DNA from: Akkermansia muciniphila
GTDB taxonomy: Bacteria; Verrucomicrobiota; Verrucomicrobiia; Limisphaerales; SXTU01
NCBI GenBank assembly: GCA_945874145.1
Contig: CAMCFN010000009.1
Location: 1-64,000 of the forward strand
DNA: 64,000 nt
Direction: 5' to 3'
The position numbers and the translations under genes are program-made. Below the pieces are notes generated by a model that was given only the letters and a program-made list of their open reading frames with translations, searched no databases and was not told where the DNA came from. Of this stretch, positions 49,554 through 59,249 are shown piece after piece (the first letter of the stretch is position 1; each line of letters opens with the position of its first letter).

Positions 49554-50093
49554 ATGAGCATAGCAACCAAGACCGGCGACCGGGGCACGACGGGCCTGAT
49601 GTATAACCGCCGCGTGTCTAAGTGCCACCCGCGCGTGGAGGCTTACGGCACGGTGGATGAGCTGAACGCGGCGCTCGGCTGGGCGCGGGCGTCGGCGCAG
49701 CATGAGTTTGTCAGCGGCGGCCTGCTCGCCATCCAGCGCGATCTGGTGACGTTGATGGGCGAACTCGCGACGGGAACGGAGGATCTGCCGCGCTACGCGA
49801 AGGACGGCTTCACCCTCGTGAGTGCTGAACTGACCGTGAAGCTGGACAAGCTCGTGCTGGAAATCGAAGCTCAGAGCATCACCTTCAAGGGTTGGGCCAC
49901 GCCGGGGGCGACGACGAACAGCGCCGCCTTGGACGTGGCGCGCACGGTCTGCCGGCGAGCCGAACGGCGTGTGTGCGCCCTGCACGAAGCCGGCCAGCTT
50001 CTCAACGCCGAGATCATCATTTACCTCAACCGGCTGGCGGATTTGCTGTGGCTCTTCGCGCGCTGGGTGGAGACTAAGGCGGGGATTGAGTGA
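49554..50093 (+). CDS. Cob(I)alamin adenosyltransferase, PduO/MMAB type
   Basis: MSIATKTGDRGTTGLMYNRRVSKCHPRVEAYGTVDELNAALGWARA...INAEIIIYLNRLADLLWLFAR-type motifs. Confidence 0.92.
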   Translation: MSIATKTGDRGTTGLMYNRRVSKCHPRVEAYGTVDELNAALGWARASAQHEFVSGGLLAIQRDLVTLMGELATGTEDLPRYAKDGFTLVSAELTVKLDKLVLEIEAQSITFKGWATPGATTNSAALDVARTVCRRAERRVCALHEAGQLLNAEIIIYLNRLADLLWLFARWVETKAGIE

Positions 50094-50178
50094 TTAATTT
50101 CAGCACGGAGTCGGCCTCGGACGCAGTTGCAATATCTTGGATGCATGGCTGTTGTGGACTCAAGGCTGATGCGCGTCG

Positions 50179-50937
50179 TCAGCGGCTTCGTGCGGCAGCG
50201 CGTTGGTTAGCGCGGCGGAAGACGCAGAACAACTCGTCGCCGACGCGCTTCGTGGAGGTGAGCCGCATTTGAAATGCGTCGCTCAAACCTGGAAAGCCAA
50301 CGCCATCCGCAATCGTGGGCGCAGCGCGTCCTCCGATGATGCGCGGGCAAATGGTGAGATGCAGTTCGTCCACCAATCCGGCGCGGAAGAGCGCGTCATT
50401 TAGTTCGCCGCCGCCTTCGCAAAGCAGCCGTCTCACCTGCCACTCAGCCCACAGCCAGCGCAGTGCGACAGCGAAGTCCACGCCATCCGCGCCTGCAACT
50501 TTCACCGCGTCCGCAACTGCGTTGAGTTTTTTCAACGCCGCAGCCGGGGCGCGTTCACTCGCGAGCACGATGATGGGGGAACACCGTTCGCGGAAGCAGG
50601 CGGCCTGAGGGTTCAACGAACCGGAGCCGGTGACAACGATGCGGAGGTGACAGTCGGCCAGCCCACGCCGGCGGCGAAGCTGACGGAAACATTCCGCACC
50701 GGGGCCGAGGGTGTAGTCGTGCAAGTCCACCGTGCGCGCGCCGCTCATCACGGCGTCGGCAGTGGCGCGGAGCTCGTAGAGATGCTCGTGATCGCGCACG
50801 CTGCCAAAGGTGCCGCTTGTGCGGTTCGCCGTGGCGATCTTGCCGTCGGCGGACATCGCCATGTTCACCAGCACGAAGGGGCGCGCGGAGGAGTCGGACT
50901 TGGGGTTTAGGGGTTCGAACTGGTGGCGCTGACTCAT
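50179..50937 (-). CDS. RibD C-terminal domain (dihydrofolate-reductase-fold) reductase
   Basis: RPFVLVNMAMSADGKIATANRTSGTFGSVRDHEHLYELRATADAVMSGARTV; LLCEGGGELNDALFRAGLVDELHLTICPRIIGG. Confidence 0.9.
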   Translation of the reverse strand: MSQRHQFEPLNPKSDSSARPFVLVNMAMSADGKIATANRTSGTFGSVRDHEHLYELRATADAVMSGARTVDLHDYTLGPGAECFRQLRRRRGLADCHLRIVVTGSGSLNPQAACFRERCSPIIVLASERAPAAALKKLNAVADAVKVAGADGVDFAVALRWLWAEWQVRRLLCEGGGELNDALFRAGLVDELHLTICPRIIGGRAAPTIADGVGFPGLSDAFQMRLTSTKRVGDELFCVFRRANQRAAARSR

Positions 50938-50984
50938 GACCGCAGCAACTAGAAACCCGAATCGAAAAACTCGAAACTCGAAAC

Positions 50985-52058
50985 TTACAAGAGGAGCATC
51001 GCGTCGCCGTAGCTGAAGAACCGATAGCGCTCGCGCACCGCTTCAGCATAGGTGGCGAGCATGAGTTCACGGCCGCGCACTTCACCCGGCATGGCGAAGG
51101 CGCTCACGAGCATCAGCAGCGTGGACTCCGGAAGATGGAAGTTCGTCAGGAGAGCATCCACGATGCGAAACGTGAAAGGCGGGTGGATGAAGATGCGCGT
51201 CCGGCTGGTGACGGGGGTAAGCGGACTACCCGCAGCAGACAAGGCCGCAGCGGATTCGAGAACGCGCACCGTGGTGGTGCCGACGGCGATCACCCGCCGG
51301 CGGTCGCGTTTCGCCGCGTTGATAGCATCGGCGGTCGGGGCGGGTAATTCAAAGCGCTCCTCGTGCATGATATGACTGGCCAACTCCGCAGCTTTCACAG
51401 GCGTAAACGTGCCGAGGCCAACATGGAGCGTGACGAAGTGAATTTGCACACCGCGCGCGCGCAATGCATCCAGAACTTCCGGGGTGAAGTGCAGCCCGGC
51501 AGTCGGGGCCGCCACGGAACCGGCGGGTGCCGCAAAAACGGTCTGATAGCGCGAGTCGTCCTCGCTTCCGGCAGTCCGTGCGATGTAGGGCGGAAGGGGA
51601 ATTTCACCGTGACTTTCCAGCTCATCAAGGATGTTCGCCGTGCCATGAAAGCACACGCGGCAGTGGCCTTCCGCATTCTTCTCCAAAACAACCGCACTCA
51701 CTGATGACCTAACACCTTGGTTATCAATTAGTTGGATTTCAGTTCCAGCTCGCACTCGCCGTCCCGGGCGGAGCATGGTCCACCACTCATTCCGCGTAAT
51801 TTCTTCCACGAGCAAGAGTTCTATGTGCCCACCAGTCAAAGGTTTATGCCCACGAAGCCGGGCGCGGAGCACGCGTGAATTGTTTAAGACCAGCACATCG
51901 CCAGAGCGCACGAAGTCCAGCAAGTCGCGGAATTGGCGATGCTCGATGCGTTCGTGGCCCCGGTGCAGCACCAATAAGCGCGAACCATCACGGGTCAAAG
52001 CAGGTGCCTGCGCAATCAGTTCGGGAGGAAGCGGGTAAACGAAGTCAGCAGTCAGCAC
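50985..52058 (-). CDS. queA: S-adenosylmethionine:tRNA ribosyltransferase-isomerase
   Basis: ORF 357 aa; FVYPLPPELIAQAPALTRDGSRLL; TAGLHFTPEVLDALRARGVQIHFVTLHVGLGTFTPV; NFHLPESTLLMLVSAF. Confidence 0.97.
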   Translation of the reverse strand: MLTADFVYPLPPELIAQAPALTRDGSRLLVLHRGHERIEHRQFRDLLDFVRSGDVLVLNNSRVLRARLRGHKPLTGGHIELLLVEEITRNEWWTMLRPGRRVRAGTEIQLIDNQGVRSSVSAVVLEKNAEGHCRVCFHGTANILDELESHGEIPLPPYIARTAGSEDDSRYQTVFAAPAGSVAAPTAGLHFTPEVLDALRARGVQIHFVTLHVGLGTFTPVKAAELASHIMHEERFELPAPTADAINAAKRDRRRVIAVGTTTVRVLESAAALSAAGSPLTPVTSRTRIFIHPPFTFRIVDALLTNFHLPESTLLMLVSAFAMPGEVRGRELMLATYAEAVRERYRFFSYGDAMLLL

Positions 52059-52217
52059 AGAGGGGTATTTCGAAGCAATTGCGGGCTTAAATCCGAATAT
52101 ATTACGATTATCAATTAAGTTTCCGTTAAAGTGACTGCTTCTTTCCTGCCTTGTCCATAATCCACTTTGGAAAGCGCCGAAGTAGTGATAAAAAAATCCT
52201 TCGCATCTCTTTGTAAA

Positions 52218-52264
52218 TCAACAGGTAAAGGATAATGGAAACTTTTCAAAGGCTTACCTGTTGA
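52218..52264. promoter_or_regulatory. Perfect 11-bp inverted repeat TCAACAGGTAA-N25-TTACCTGTTGA upstream of mraZ
   Basis: Arms 52218-52228 and 52254-52264 read directly. Confidence 0.8.
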
Positions 52265-52270
52265 CCGATT

Positions 52271-52320
52271 TGGGGGGAAATGGGTAAAACTGGGGCGCTC
52301 TGGGGCTATCTGGGTTGAAA
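52271..52320 (+). promoter_or_regulatory. MraZ-type operator: five TGGG repeats at exact 10-bp spacing
   Basis: TGGG at 52271, 52281, 52291, 52301, 52311, directly upstream of mraZ. Confidence 0.85.
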
Positions 52321-52342
52321 TAGTGGCATCGGAGCAGGGTAA

Positions 52343-52804
52343 ATGTCTGAAAACACCAACAACACGCGGCTAAACTTCCAAGGAACATACGAGTTCTTGG
52401 CGGACGCTGGTGGTCGGGTGCAGTTCCCGGCGAAATGGCGCCCAGCCGAGGAAGTCACGCTCTCGGTGATGTATTGGAAAGACGAAGGCCAAGTGCATCC
52501 CTCCCTGTTGGTCTTGCAGAGACACACGGTGCAGAAGATGGAAGACAAACTGGAAAGCATGTCCTTCAGCGACCCTAAAGCGCAATCCCTCCGCCGGCTT
52601 CTGGGTGGAGACTCGGACGATTTGCGGCTGGATCCGACTGGGCGCATTCGATTACCTGAGAGATTGGCCACGAAGGCGAAGCTTGGCAAGGGGGTCGTGC
52701 TGGTCGGGATGTTTGACCGTTTTCAGATCTGGAGCGCCGAACTTTACAAAGACATCCAGGCCGTTGACGAAGTGCTGCGTCCCGAAGCGGTCAAACTTAT
52801 CTAG
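52343..52804 (+). CDS. mraZ: Division/cell-wall cluster transcriptional repressor MraZ
   Basis: ORF 153 aa; DDLRLDPTGRIRLPERLATKAKLGKGVVLVGMFDRFQIWS; first gene of dcw cluster. Confidence 0.88.
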   Translation: MSENTNNTRLNFQGTYEFLADAGGRVQFPAKWRPAEEVTLSVMYWKDEGQVHPSLLVLQRHTVQKMEDKLESMSFSDPKAQSLRRLLGGDSDDLRLDPTGRIRLPERLATKAKLGKGVVLVGMFDRFQIWSAELYKDIQAVDEVLRPEAVKLI

Positions 52805-52806
52805 CC

Positions 52807-53346
52807 ATGGGCCTGCTCAAACTCCTCAACACTGGCAAAAGCCTCGTTGGGCTCACGGACAAACTGGTTACCAGAGTCCCGCTGGGCGAAGTTGTGCCGA
52901 ACTTCAACAACCGGCCGGGGGCGGTGAGTCGCGCGGTTTCGGCAGTGCGCGGACGCAGGCGTGAGACTTTCGCAGGAGAAGGCAAACCGACGGCGCGCGC
53001 GGGCGGCCCCAAGATCCGCAGCACGGTAGAACCTGATCCCAAGCTCCCGAAAAACCCTTTCACCAAACCGCTGCCTAAACGCCGCCAGCCCAAGACCGAT
53101 GCGGCGCTGGAAGTGCAGGCGGAACCCGTGGTCGTCGTGGCCTTAGCCCCCGCGTTTGTTCCCCCGTCGGCAGCAAAGAGCTGGGCCGCCCGGCTACGCG
53201 CGGTGCGGGACACCGTGAAGCGTCCAGTCGCCCGCAAGCTCAAGGTGCCGGCGCGGCTGGTCAAAGTCTTTGGCGAGAAGGCAGCGGCGGCACGGCGGCG
53301 GGTGCCACGTGGACCGCTGGCGGCGCGACAACTAGCGACGGCGTAA
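52807..53346 (+). CDS. Hypothetical basic, Pro/Ala/Arg-rich protein inserted between mraZ and rsmH
   Basis: ORF 179 aa, tightly spaced with neighbours, no family recognised. Confidence 0.7.
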   Translation: MGLLKLLNTGKSLVGLTDKLVTRVPLGEVVPNFNNRPGAVSRAVSAVRGRRRETFAGEGKPTARAGGPKIRSTVEPDPKLPKNPFTKPLPKRRQPKTDAALEVQAEPVVVVALAPAFVPPSAAKSWAARLRAVRDTVKRPVARKLKVPARLVKVFGEKAAAARRRVPRGPLAARQLATA

Positions 53347-53362
53347 GACCGGCCCATGAACC

Positions 53363-54295
53363 GTGACAAACTTCATCCACAACCCGGTGATGGTGGAGGA
53401 AGTGTTGGCCGCCCTCAGCCCCAGACCGGGCGGGGCGTTCGCCGACGGCACGCTGGGTTCGGCTGGGCACGCGGTGGCGATACTGAAGGCCAGCGCACCG
53501 ACTGGATCGCTCTTTGGCTGCGATCGCGATGGCGACGCCCTTGAGGCGGCGCGGGTGCGACTGGCGGCGGACTTTGCGGGCCGGTTCGAACTGCGCCGAG
53601 GAAATTTTGCGGAGCTGGCAGAGTGGTTGCCGGCGGGCAGTTGCGACGGGGTGCTGCTGGATTTGGGCGTAAGTTCGCCCCAATTGGATCGTGCGGAACG
53701 CGGGTTCAGCTTCCAGCAGGACGGTCCGCTGGACATGCGGATGGATGCGCGCCAGTTGCTGACGGCGGCAGAGTTGGTCAACACCGCCAGCGCGGATGAA
53801 CTGGTGAAGATTTTCCGGGAATACGGTGATGAACCTGAGGCGCGGCGGATGGCGCGGGCCATCGAGCAGGATCGGCAGGCGAAGCGGTTTGAGACGACGC
53901 GGCAGCTCGCGGGGCTGATGGAACGAATCTCCCCCCGGCATGGACGCAAGGCACATCCGGCCACGCGGGTGTTTCAGGCGCTGCGCATCGCGGTGAACGA
54001 CGAAATCGGCGCTTTGCAGCGCGGACTCGCGGGCGCGGTGCGACTCCTGAAGCCGGGTGGGCGGCTCGCGGTGATCACGTTTCACTCGCTCGAGGATCGC
54101 GTGGTGAAGACGTTCGGACGGGAGCTCGCACGGGACTACGTCGTGCCGGGCGAAGTGGATGTGCCGGAACTCCGGCAGCCGCGAGCACCGGTGCTGCGGT
54201 TGGTGACGCGGAGGGCGCTTTGCGCCGGCGAAGCGGAAGTGGCGGCGAACCCGCGGGCGCGCAGCGCGCAACTGCGGGTGATGGAAAAAATTTGA
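53363..54295 (+). CDS. rsmH: 16S rRNA (cytosine-1402-N4)-methyltransferase
   Basis: GTG start; HNPVMVEEVLAAL...DGTLGSAGHA; DGVLLDLGVSSPQLDRAERGFSF; GGRLAVITFHSLEDRVVK. Confidence 0.97.
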   Translation: MTNFIHNPVMVEEVLAALSPRPGGAFADGTLGSAGHAVAILKASAPTGSLFGCDRDGDALEAARVRLAADFAGRFELRRGNFAELAEWLPAGSCDGVLLDLGVSSPQLDRAERGFSFQQDGPLDMRMDARQLLTAAELVNTASADELVKIFREYGDEPEARRMARAIEQDRQAKRFETTRQLAGLMERISPRHGRKAHPATRVFQALRIAVNDEIGALQRGLAGAVRLLKPGGRLAVITFHSLEDRVVKTFGRELARDYVVPGEVDVPELRQPRAPVLRLVTRRALCAGEAEVAANPRARSAQLRVMEKI

Positions 54296-54392
54296 GCGAA
54301 GCGTGAGGGCGATGATGGGCAGCGCAGACAACGACAGTCACGGCACAACGTGCGGCAAGGATTTGCCCGTTGACCTTGGCTGATTAAAGCAC

Positions 54393-54830
54393 ATGGCAAA
54401 GAACCGTAAAATTCAGTCGGGCACCAGCGTCCGTTTGGGGCCGGCGGTGAAGGTGTTTTTCATCTGCCTCCTGATTGCCTCGCTTGGCATCACGTTCGTC
54501 TGGCAAAAGCGACAGCTCTACACGCTGGGCGTGAACAAAGACAAACTGGAGAAGCAATTGGTCCTGCTCAAACGCGAGAACGAACTGCGCCGCCAGCAGA
54601 CGGCCATGATCCAGTCCCTGCCCTACCTGGATGCGCGCGTGAAGGAACTTAAACTCGGCCTCGGCGTGCCCACGCCCGACCAGATCCTCACGCTCGTCGA
54701 GGGGGCCGTCACCCGCGTCACCCCACGCAACCCGGCCCACCCCGTCGTCAGCGCGATAACCATGCCAGTCGACAAGACTTACCTCGCCTGGGCCACCAAA
54801 CCTTTGCCGCCCACCAACCGCAAACGCTGA
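54393..54830 (+). CDS. FtsL-like small bitopic membrane protein (by position and topology)
   Basis: ORF 145 aa; one TM (VKVFFICLLIASLGITFVW) followed by coiled coil; lies between rsmH and ftsI. Confidence 0.68.
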   Translation: MAKNRKIQSGTSVRLGPAVKVFFICLLIASLGITFVWQKRQLYTLGVNKDKLEKQLVLLKRENELRRQQTAMIQSLPYLDARVKELKLGLGVPTPDQILTLVEGAVTRVTPRNPAHPVVSAITMPVDKTYLAWATKPLPPTNRKR

Positions 54831-54906
54831 ACGCAACCCCCTCCATGAACCCCACCCCCGTCCGCCACGAAGACGAGTCCGAGTTCGAAATGAGCTTTGC
54901 CGCCTG

Positions 54907-57051
54907 ATGTCCGCCCGGCTCACAACTCAGCCCGCCACGCTGCAACCGTTCCAATATCGGCGGTTGGCAACGATGGCATTTCTGTTGTTGCTGGCCTTCT
55001 GCGGGCTGGGCTACCGCCTCGTGGATCTGCAAGTGATCCAGCACGAGGCGCTAAAGGCCAAGGCCCTCGCCCAAGTGCGCAAGACCCAGATGCTGGAACC
55101 CCGGCGCGGGGACATTCGTGACAGCCGCGGAAACTTGCTGGCCACGAGCCGCCCGGTGAAGGACGTCTTCGCCGATCCCGTGCTGATCGGCGACCGCCAA
55201 GCCGTCATCGCCCGCGCATTGGCCCCCATTTTTCAAGTCCCCGAAGCCGAACTGCACCAGCGGCTGCTGCCACAGATTACGCTTCGCACCAACCCCGTTG
55301 CCCTGCTGGACGGCAAGTTGCTGACCAACCGTCACATCGTGGTGGTGGATGGCTACGTGACCACGCCGCAAGGCGCGCTGCACACCAACCGCCTCACCGC
55401 CCTCCTCAACGGCGGCATCACCACGAATTACTACGCCGTCGCCACCAACCGGCCGCTGGTCCTCAGCAACAGCTACGTCGTCATCACCAACCGGCTGTTC
55501 TTCACCACCAACCGCCATGTGGTCCTCGCGCACAAGGTGCCCTTGGAACAGTGGGCGCAAATCAGCGCCACCATGTCCAAGCTCCCCTTCGGCCTGACCT
55601 TGGAGGAGGAGAAAAAGAAATTGTCGCGCAAGGAGCGCGCCTTCAACCGCGAGCTGCGCGCCAAGGCCATCAACTGCGACCCCGTGGAGGATCAGATTCG
55701 CATCTACCCCAACCAATCCCTCGCCGCGCACGTGCTCGGGTTCATGGGGCCGGCCAGCCGCACCAATGCTAACACCGGAACCGTCCGCATCGAGACCGTC
55801 GGCCTCGACGGCGTGGAGCGCACGCTCGATGCACAACTCCGGGGTGCCCGCGGCTGGCGCGAGATGGAGATGGGCGGTCGCGGGGCCGAACTGGTGATGA
55901 ACCGCCAGCAGGAGGTCGATCCGCAGGACGGCCTCAACGCCGTGCTCACCATCGACGCGGCGATGCAGCACATCCTAGAGACGGAGCTAGCAAAAATCAT
56001 GGTTCGATTCAACCCCGTCAGCGCCTCCGGCATCGTGCTTCGCCCCCGCACTGGCGAGATTCTCGCGATGGGTTCGCATCCGACTTATGATCCAAACCAG
56101 CCGGGAAAAACCCCCATCACCGCGCTTAAAAACCGCATGATCGTGGACAACTACGAGCCCGGATCCACCGCTAAAATCATCTCCATCGGAGCCGCGCTGA
56201 ATGCTGGCCTCACCACCTTGGGCGAACGGGTTGACTGCGAACGCGGCCGCTGGCTCTACAAGGGCATTCCGCTCCGTGACCACGACCCGCTGGGCATCCT
56301 CTCGGTCGAAGAAGTGATGATGAAATCCTCGAACATCGGCTCCGCCAAAATCGGAATCCGGCTGGGCGATCAAGGGTTATTCAACTACCTCACCGGCTTC
56401 GGCTTTGGCCAACGCAGTGGCATCATGCTCCCGGGCGAGTCGCGCGGACTTTTGATTCCAGTCAACAAATGGGACGGCATCACCGGCTCCCGCGTGTCCA
56501 TCGGCCATTCTGCCGCCGCGACGCCCTTGCAGATGGCTCTGGCCATGGCCGCCATCGCCAACGGCGGCAAGCTCATGCGCCCGCTGCTGGTGGACCGGCT
56601 CGAAGATTCCGAACATCGCGTCGTGTTCAAGAATCAACCACAAGTCGTGCGCCAGGTGCTCAAGCCCGAAGTCGCGCGACAAGTCGCCACGACGCTTAAG
56701 CGCGTCGTCTCGACCGACGGCACCGCCGAGAAGGCCCGCCTCGGCTATTACACCGCTGCAGGCAAGACCGGCACCGCGCAGAAGCTTGAAAACGGCCAAT
56801 ACAGCCACAGCAAATACTTCTCGTCATTCATTGGATTTTTCCCGGCGGATAATCCCGAACTGCTCATTTACGTCTGCGTGGATGAACCCGAAAAGTCCAA
56901 GGGCTTCTATGGCGGGCAAGTCGCCGCTCCGGCCTTCCGCGACATCGCCCTCAACTCCGCCGCCTACCTGAACATCCGACCCGAGAGCGCCGTGGGCGAG
57001 CCCGTGACCGGTGTCGCAGAGGGACCACAAACCACGAACCGGACGAATTGA
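54907..57051 (+). CDS. ftsI: Penicillin-binding protein, FtsI/PBP3 class B transpeptidase
   Basis: ORF 714 aa; EPGSTAKI (SxxK), MKSSNIG (SxN), AGKTGTAQ (KTG). Confidence 0.94.
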   Translation: MSARLTTQPATLQPFQYRRLATMAFLLLLAFCGLGYRLVDLQVIQHEALKAKALAQVRKTQMLEPRRGDIRDSRGNLLATSRPVKDVFADPVLIGDRQAVIARALAPIFQVPEAELHQRLLPQITLRTNPVALLDGKLLTNRHIVVVDGYVTTPQGALHTNRLTALLNGGITTNYYAVATNRPLVLSNSYVVITNRLFFTTNRHVVLAHKVPLEQWAQISATMSKLPFGLTLEEEKKKLSRKERAFNRELRAKAINCDPVEDQIRIYPNQSLAAHVLGFMGPASRTNANTGTVRIETVGLDGVERTLDAQLRGARGWREMEMGGRGAELVMNRQQEVDPQDGLNAVLTIDAAMQHILETELAKIMVRFNPVSASGIVLRPRTGEILAMGSHPTYDPNQPGKTPITALKNRMIVDNYEPGSTAKIISIGAALNAGLTTLGERVDCERGRWLYKGIPLRDHDPLGILSVEEVMMKSSNIGSAKIGIRLGDQGLFNYLTGFGFGQRSGIMLPGESRGLLIPVNKWDGITGSRVSIGHSAAATPLQMALAMAAIANGGKLMRPLLVDRLEDSEHRVVFKNQPQVVRQVLKPEVARQVATTLKRVVSTDGTAEKARLGYYTAAGKTGTAQKLENGQYSHSKYFSSFIGFFPADNPELLIYVCVDEPEKSKGFYGGQVAAPAFRDIALNSAAYLNIRPESAVGEPVTGVAEGPQTTNRTN

Positions 57052-57326
57052 ACTCAAGCCCGTGATCGCCACCCAAACCATCACCACCACCGCAACGCTC
57101 GCAAGCCCGGCGCTGCCGGAGGCTGGAGGTCACACTCCGGCCGCGCTGCGCTGCGCGCCCGCCCGGGCGCTCGTCCTCTCGCAAAGCTGGGTGCCCTTCC
57201 GGGGCGCGCACCACGAACATTCTGATCTGCGGCGAAGCACCCTGCGGGCCGCCCGGGCATTTTCACTTCTCTCGAGCCAGCTCGCCACCCGTCGTGGCGG
57301 GGAACCGTCGTCAACCAACTGACCCG

Positions 57327-58829
57327 ATGCTCTTGAAACAACTTGTAGAGGGCCTTTCGATGCTGCGTTGCGAAGGCCCGCTTGAGCGAACGGTGGCGGG
57401 GGTTACCGCTGACTCCCGCCACTTGTCGCCGGGCATGGTGTTCGTGGCCATGCCGGGTGAGCGGCACGACGGGCACGACTTCATCAGCATGGCGATTGAT
57501 CGTGGCGCAGCGGCCATCATCTGTGAACGCAATGGTTTTTCTTCGGGTCGCGCCACCAAGATTCTGGTCCCCGATGCGCGCGTGGCGCTGGCGGTCTTGG
57601 CGGCGAATTTCCATGGCCACCCGAGCCGGAAGCTCAAGGTCATCGGCGTCACCGGCACCAACGGCAAGACGACCGTCAGCTTCATGGTGAAGCACATTCT
57701 GGAGGCGGCCGGCATTCACACTGGGTTGCTCGGCACCATCCGCTACGAAATCGGGGACCGCGTGCTCCCCGCGCAACGCACCACGCCGGAAGCGTCCGAC
57801 ACGCAACAGTTCCTGGCGCAAATGGTGCGCGCCGGCTGCGGTGCATGTGTGATGGAGGTAAGTTCGCACGCACTCGCGCAAAAGCGTGTGCACGGCGTCC
57901 AGTTCGACCTTGGCATTTTCACGAACCTCACGCAGGACCACCTCGATTTCCACGGGGACATGGAGAGCTACTACGAAGCCAAGAAACAGCTCTTCACCAG
58001 CATTCAGGAGGGGACCAAACCGGGTGCGGCGATTCTGAATATTGACGATGCTGCGGGAGCCCGGATCGCGCACGAAACCAGTGCAGAGGTGCAGCTCACC
58101 TACGGCCTCGACGAGTCGGCCAAGTTGCGCGCCACCGAATTCCAGCTCGGCCACGGCGAGACGAGCTTCACGGCGGAAACCCCAGCTGGCCGCTTCGCGG
58201 TGCGGATGCCGCTCATCGGACGGCACAACATTTACAACGCGCTGGCCGCCATTGGGGCCGCGCTGGCGCTGCGCCTGCCCATCCCGAAGATTCAGTCGGC
58301 GCTGCGCACCATGCCGCCCGTTCCCGGCCGGCTGGAACGGGTGCTCGCGGGGCAGCCGTTCAGTGTTTTCGTGGACTACGCGCACACCGAGGACGCGCTC
58401 CAGCACGTCCTCCGCACCGTGCGTGAAATCACGTCGGGCCGGGTGCTGCTCACGTTCGGTTGTGGCGGTGCGCGCGACACGGACAAGCGCGCCAAGATGG
58501 GCAAGGTAGCCGCCCTGCTCGCGGACCAGACCATCATCACCAGCGACAACCCACGCCGCGAATCTCCGGCCGCCATCGCCGCGCAGATTGAAGCCGGTTT
58601 CCGCTCAGTGCGCCCGGACCAGTTCACGGTGGAGCTGGATCGCGCTCAGGCCATCCGCGCCTTGCTCTGCCAAGCACGCCCCGGTGACACGGTCCTCATC
58701 GCCGGCAAAGGCCACGAGACGTATCAGGAATTTGAAGACACCGTGGTCCCGTTCGACGACTGCGTGCACGCCCAAGAAGCGTTGGAAGAGCTCGGCTACT
58801 ACGAACCTCAACTGGCCAAAGCCGCCTGA
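57327..58829 (+). CDS. murE: UDP-N-acetylmuramoyl-tripeptide ligase MurE
   Basis: GVTGTNGKTTVSFMVKHILEAAG; VMEVSSHALAQKRVHGVQFDLGIFTNLTQDHLDFHGDMESY; TSDNPRRESP. Confidence 0.96.
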   Translation: MLLKQLVEGLSMLRCEGPLERTVAGVTADSRHLSPGMVFVAMPGERHDGHDFISMAIDRGAAAIICERNGFSSGRATKILVPDARVALAVLAANFHGHPSRKLKVIGVTGTNGKTTVSFMVKHILEAAGIHTGLLGTIRYEIGDRVLPAQRTTPEASDTQQFLAQMVRAGCGACVMEVSSHALAQKRVHGVQFDLGIFTNLTQDHLDFHGDMESYYEAKKQLFTSIQEGTKPGAAILNIDDAAGARIAHETSAEVQLTYGLDESAKLRATEFQLGHGETSFTAETPAGRFAVRMPLIGRHNIYNALAAIGAALALRLPIPKIQSALRTMPPVPGRLERVLAGQPFSVFVDYAHTEDALQHVLRTVREITSGRVLLTFGCGGARDTDKRAKMGKVAALLADQTIITSDNPRRESPAAIAAQIEAGFRSVRPDQFTVELDRAQAIRALLCQARPGDTVLIAGKGHETYQEFEDTVVPFDDCVHAQEALEELGYYEPQLAKAA

Positions 58830-58832
58830 ACC

Positions 58833-59069
58833 ATGGCCCGGAACGCCACCGAAGAAATCAACTGGAAGCCGCGCAACCTGCGTAAGCGGGACGCCCGGGC
58901 GCGCATGGCGCAATTGCAAAGAAGCCTGCCGTTCGGGGTGCATGAATTGTTCGCCACCGAACCCGCGCGGGTGGAATCAGCTGCCGACCCGGGCAGCGGA
59001 GCCAGACCCAAACGCACCGAACCAGCCGTGCTGCTGTGGGAACCGCGCCCGCAAGGAGGCGGCTGCTAG
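58833..59069 (+). CDS. Small hypothetical protein between murE and murF
   Basis: ORF 78 aa starting 4 bp after murE. Confidence 0.5.
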   Translation: MARNATEEINWKPRNLRKRDARARMAQLQRSLPFGVHELFATEPARVESAADPGSGARPKRTEPAVLLWEPRPQGGGC

Positions 59070-59249
59070 CATGAAGCCCCTCCCGCCCAGATTCGGCGAG
59101 TTGACGAACCCGATCCTCCGCACCGGAGCTTCCGCAACCCGGCAGTCTCGATCCGGAAAGCCCAGTGCTGCCCCCCCTTCAGGCCGAGCCGAATTCTGCC
59201 GGGGCACCGCTCGATTTGATTGGATCACCAAAGCCAAAACCACAACCCC

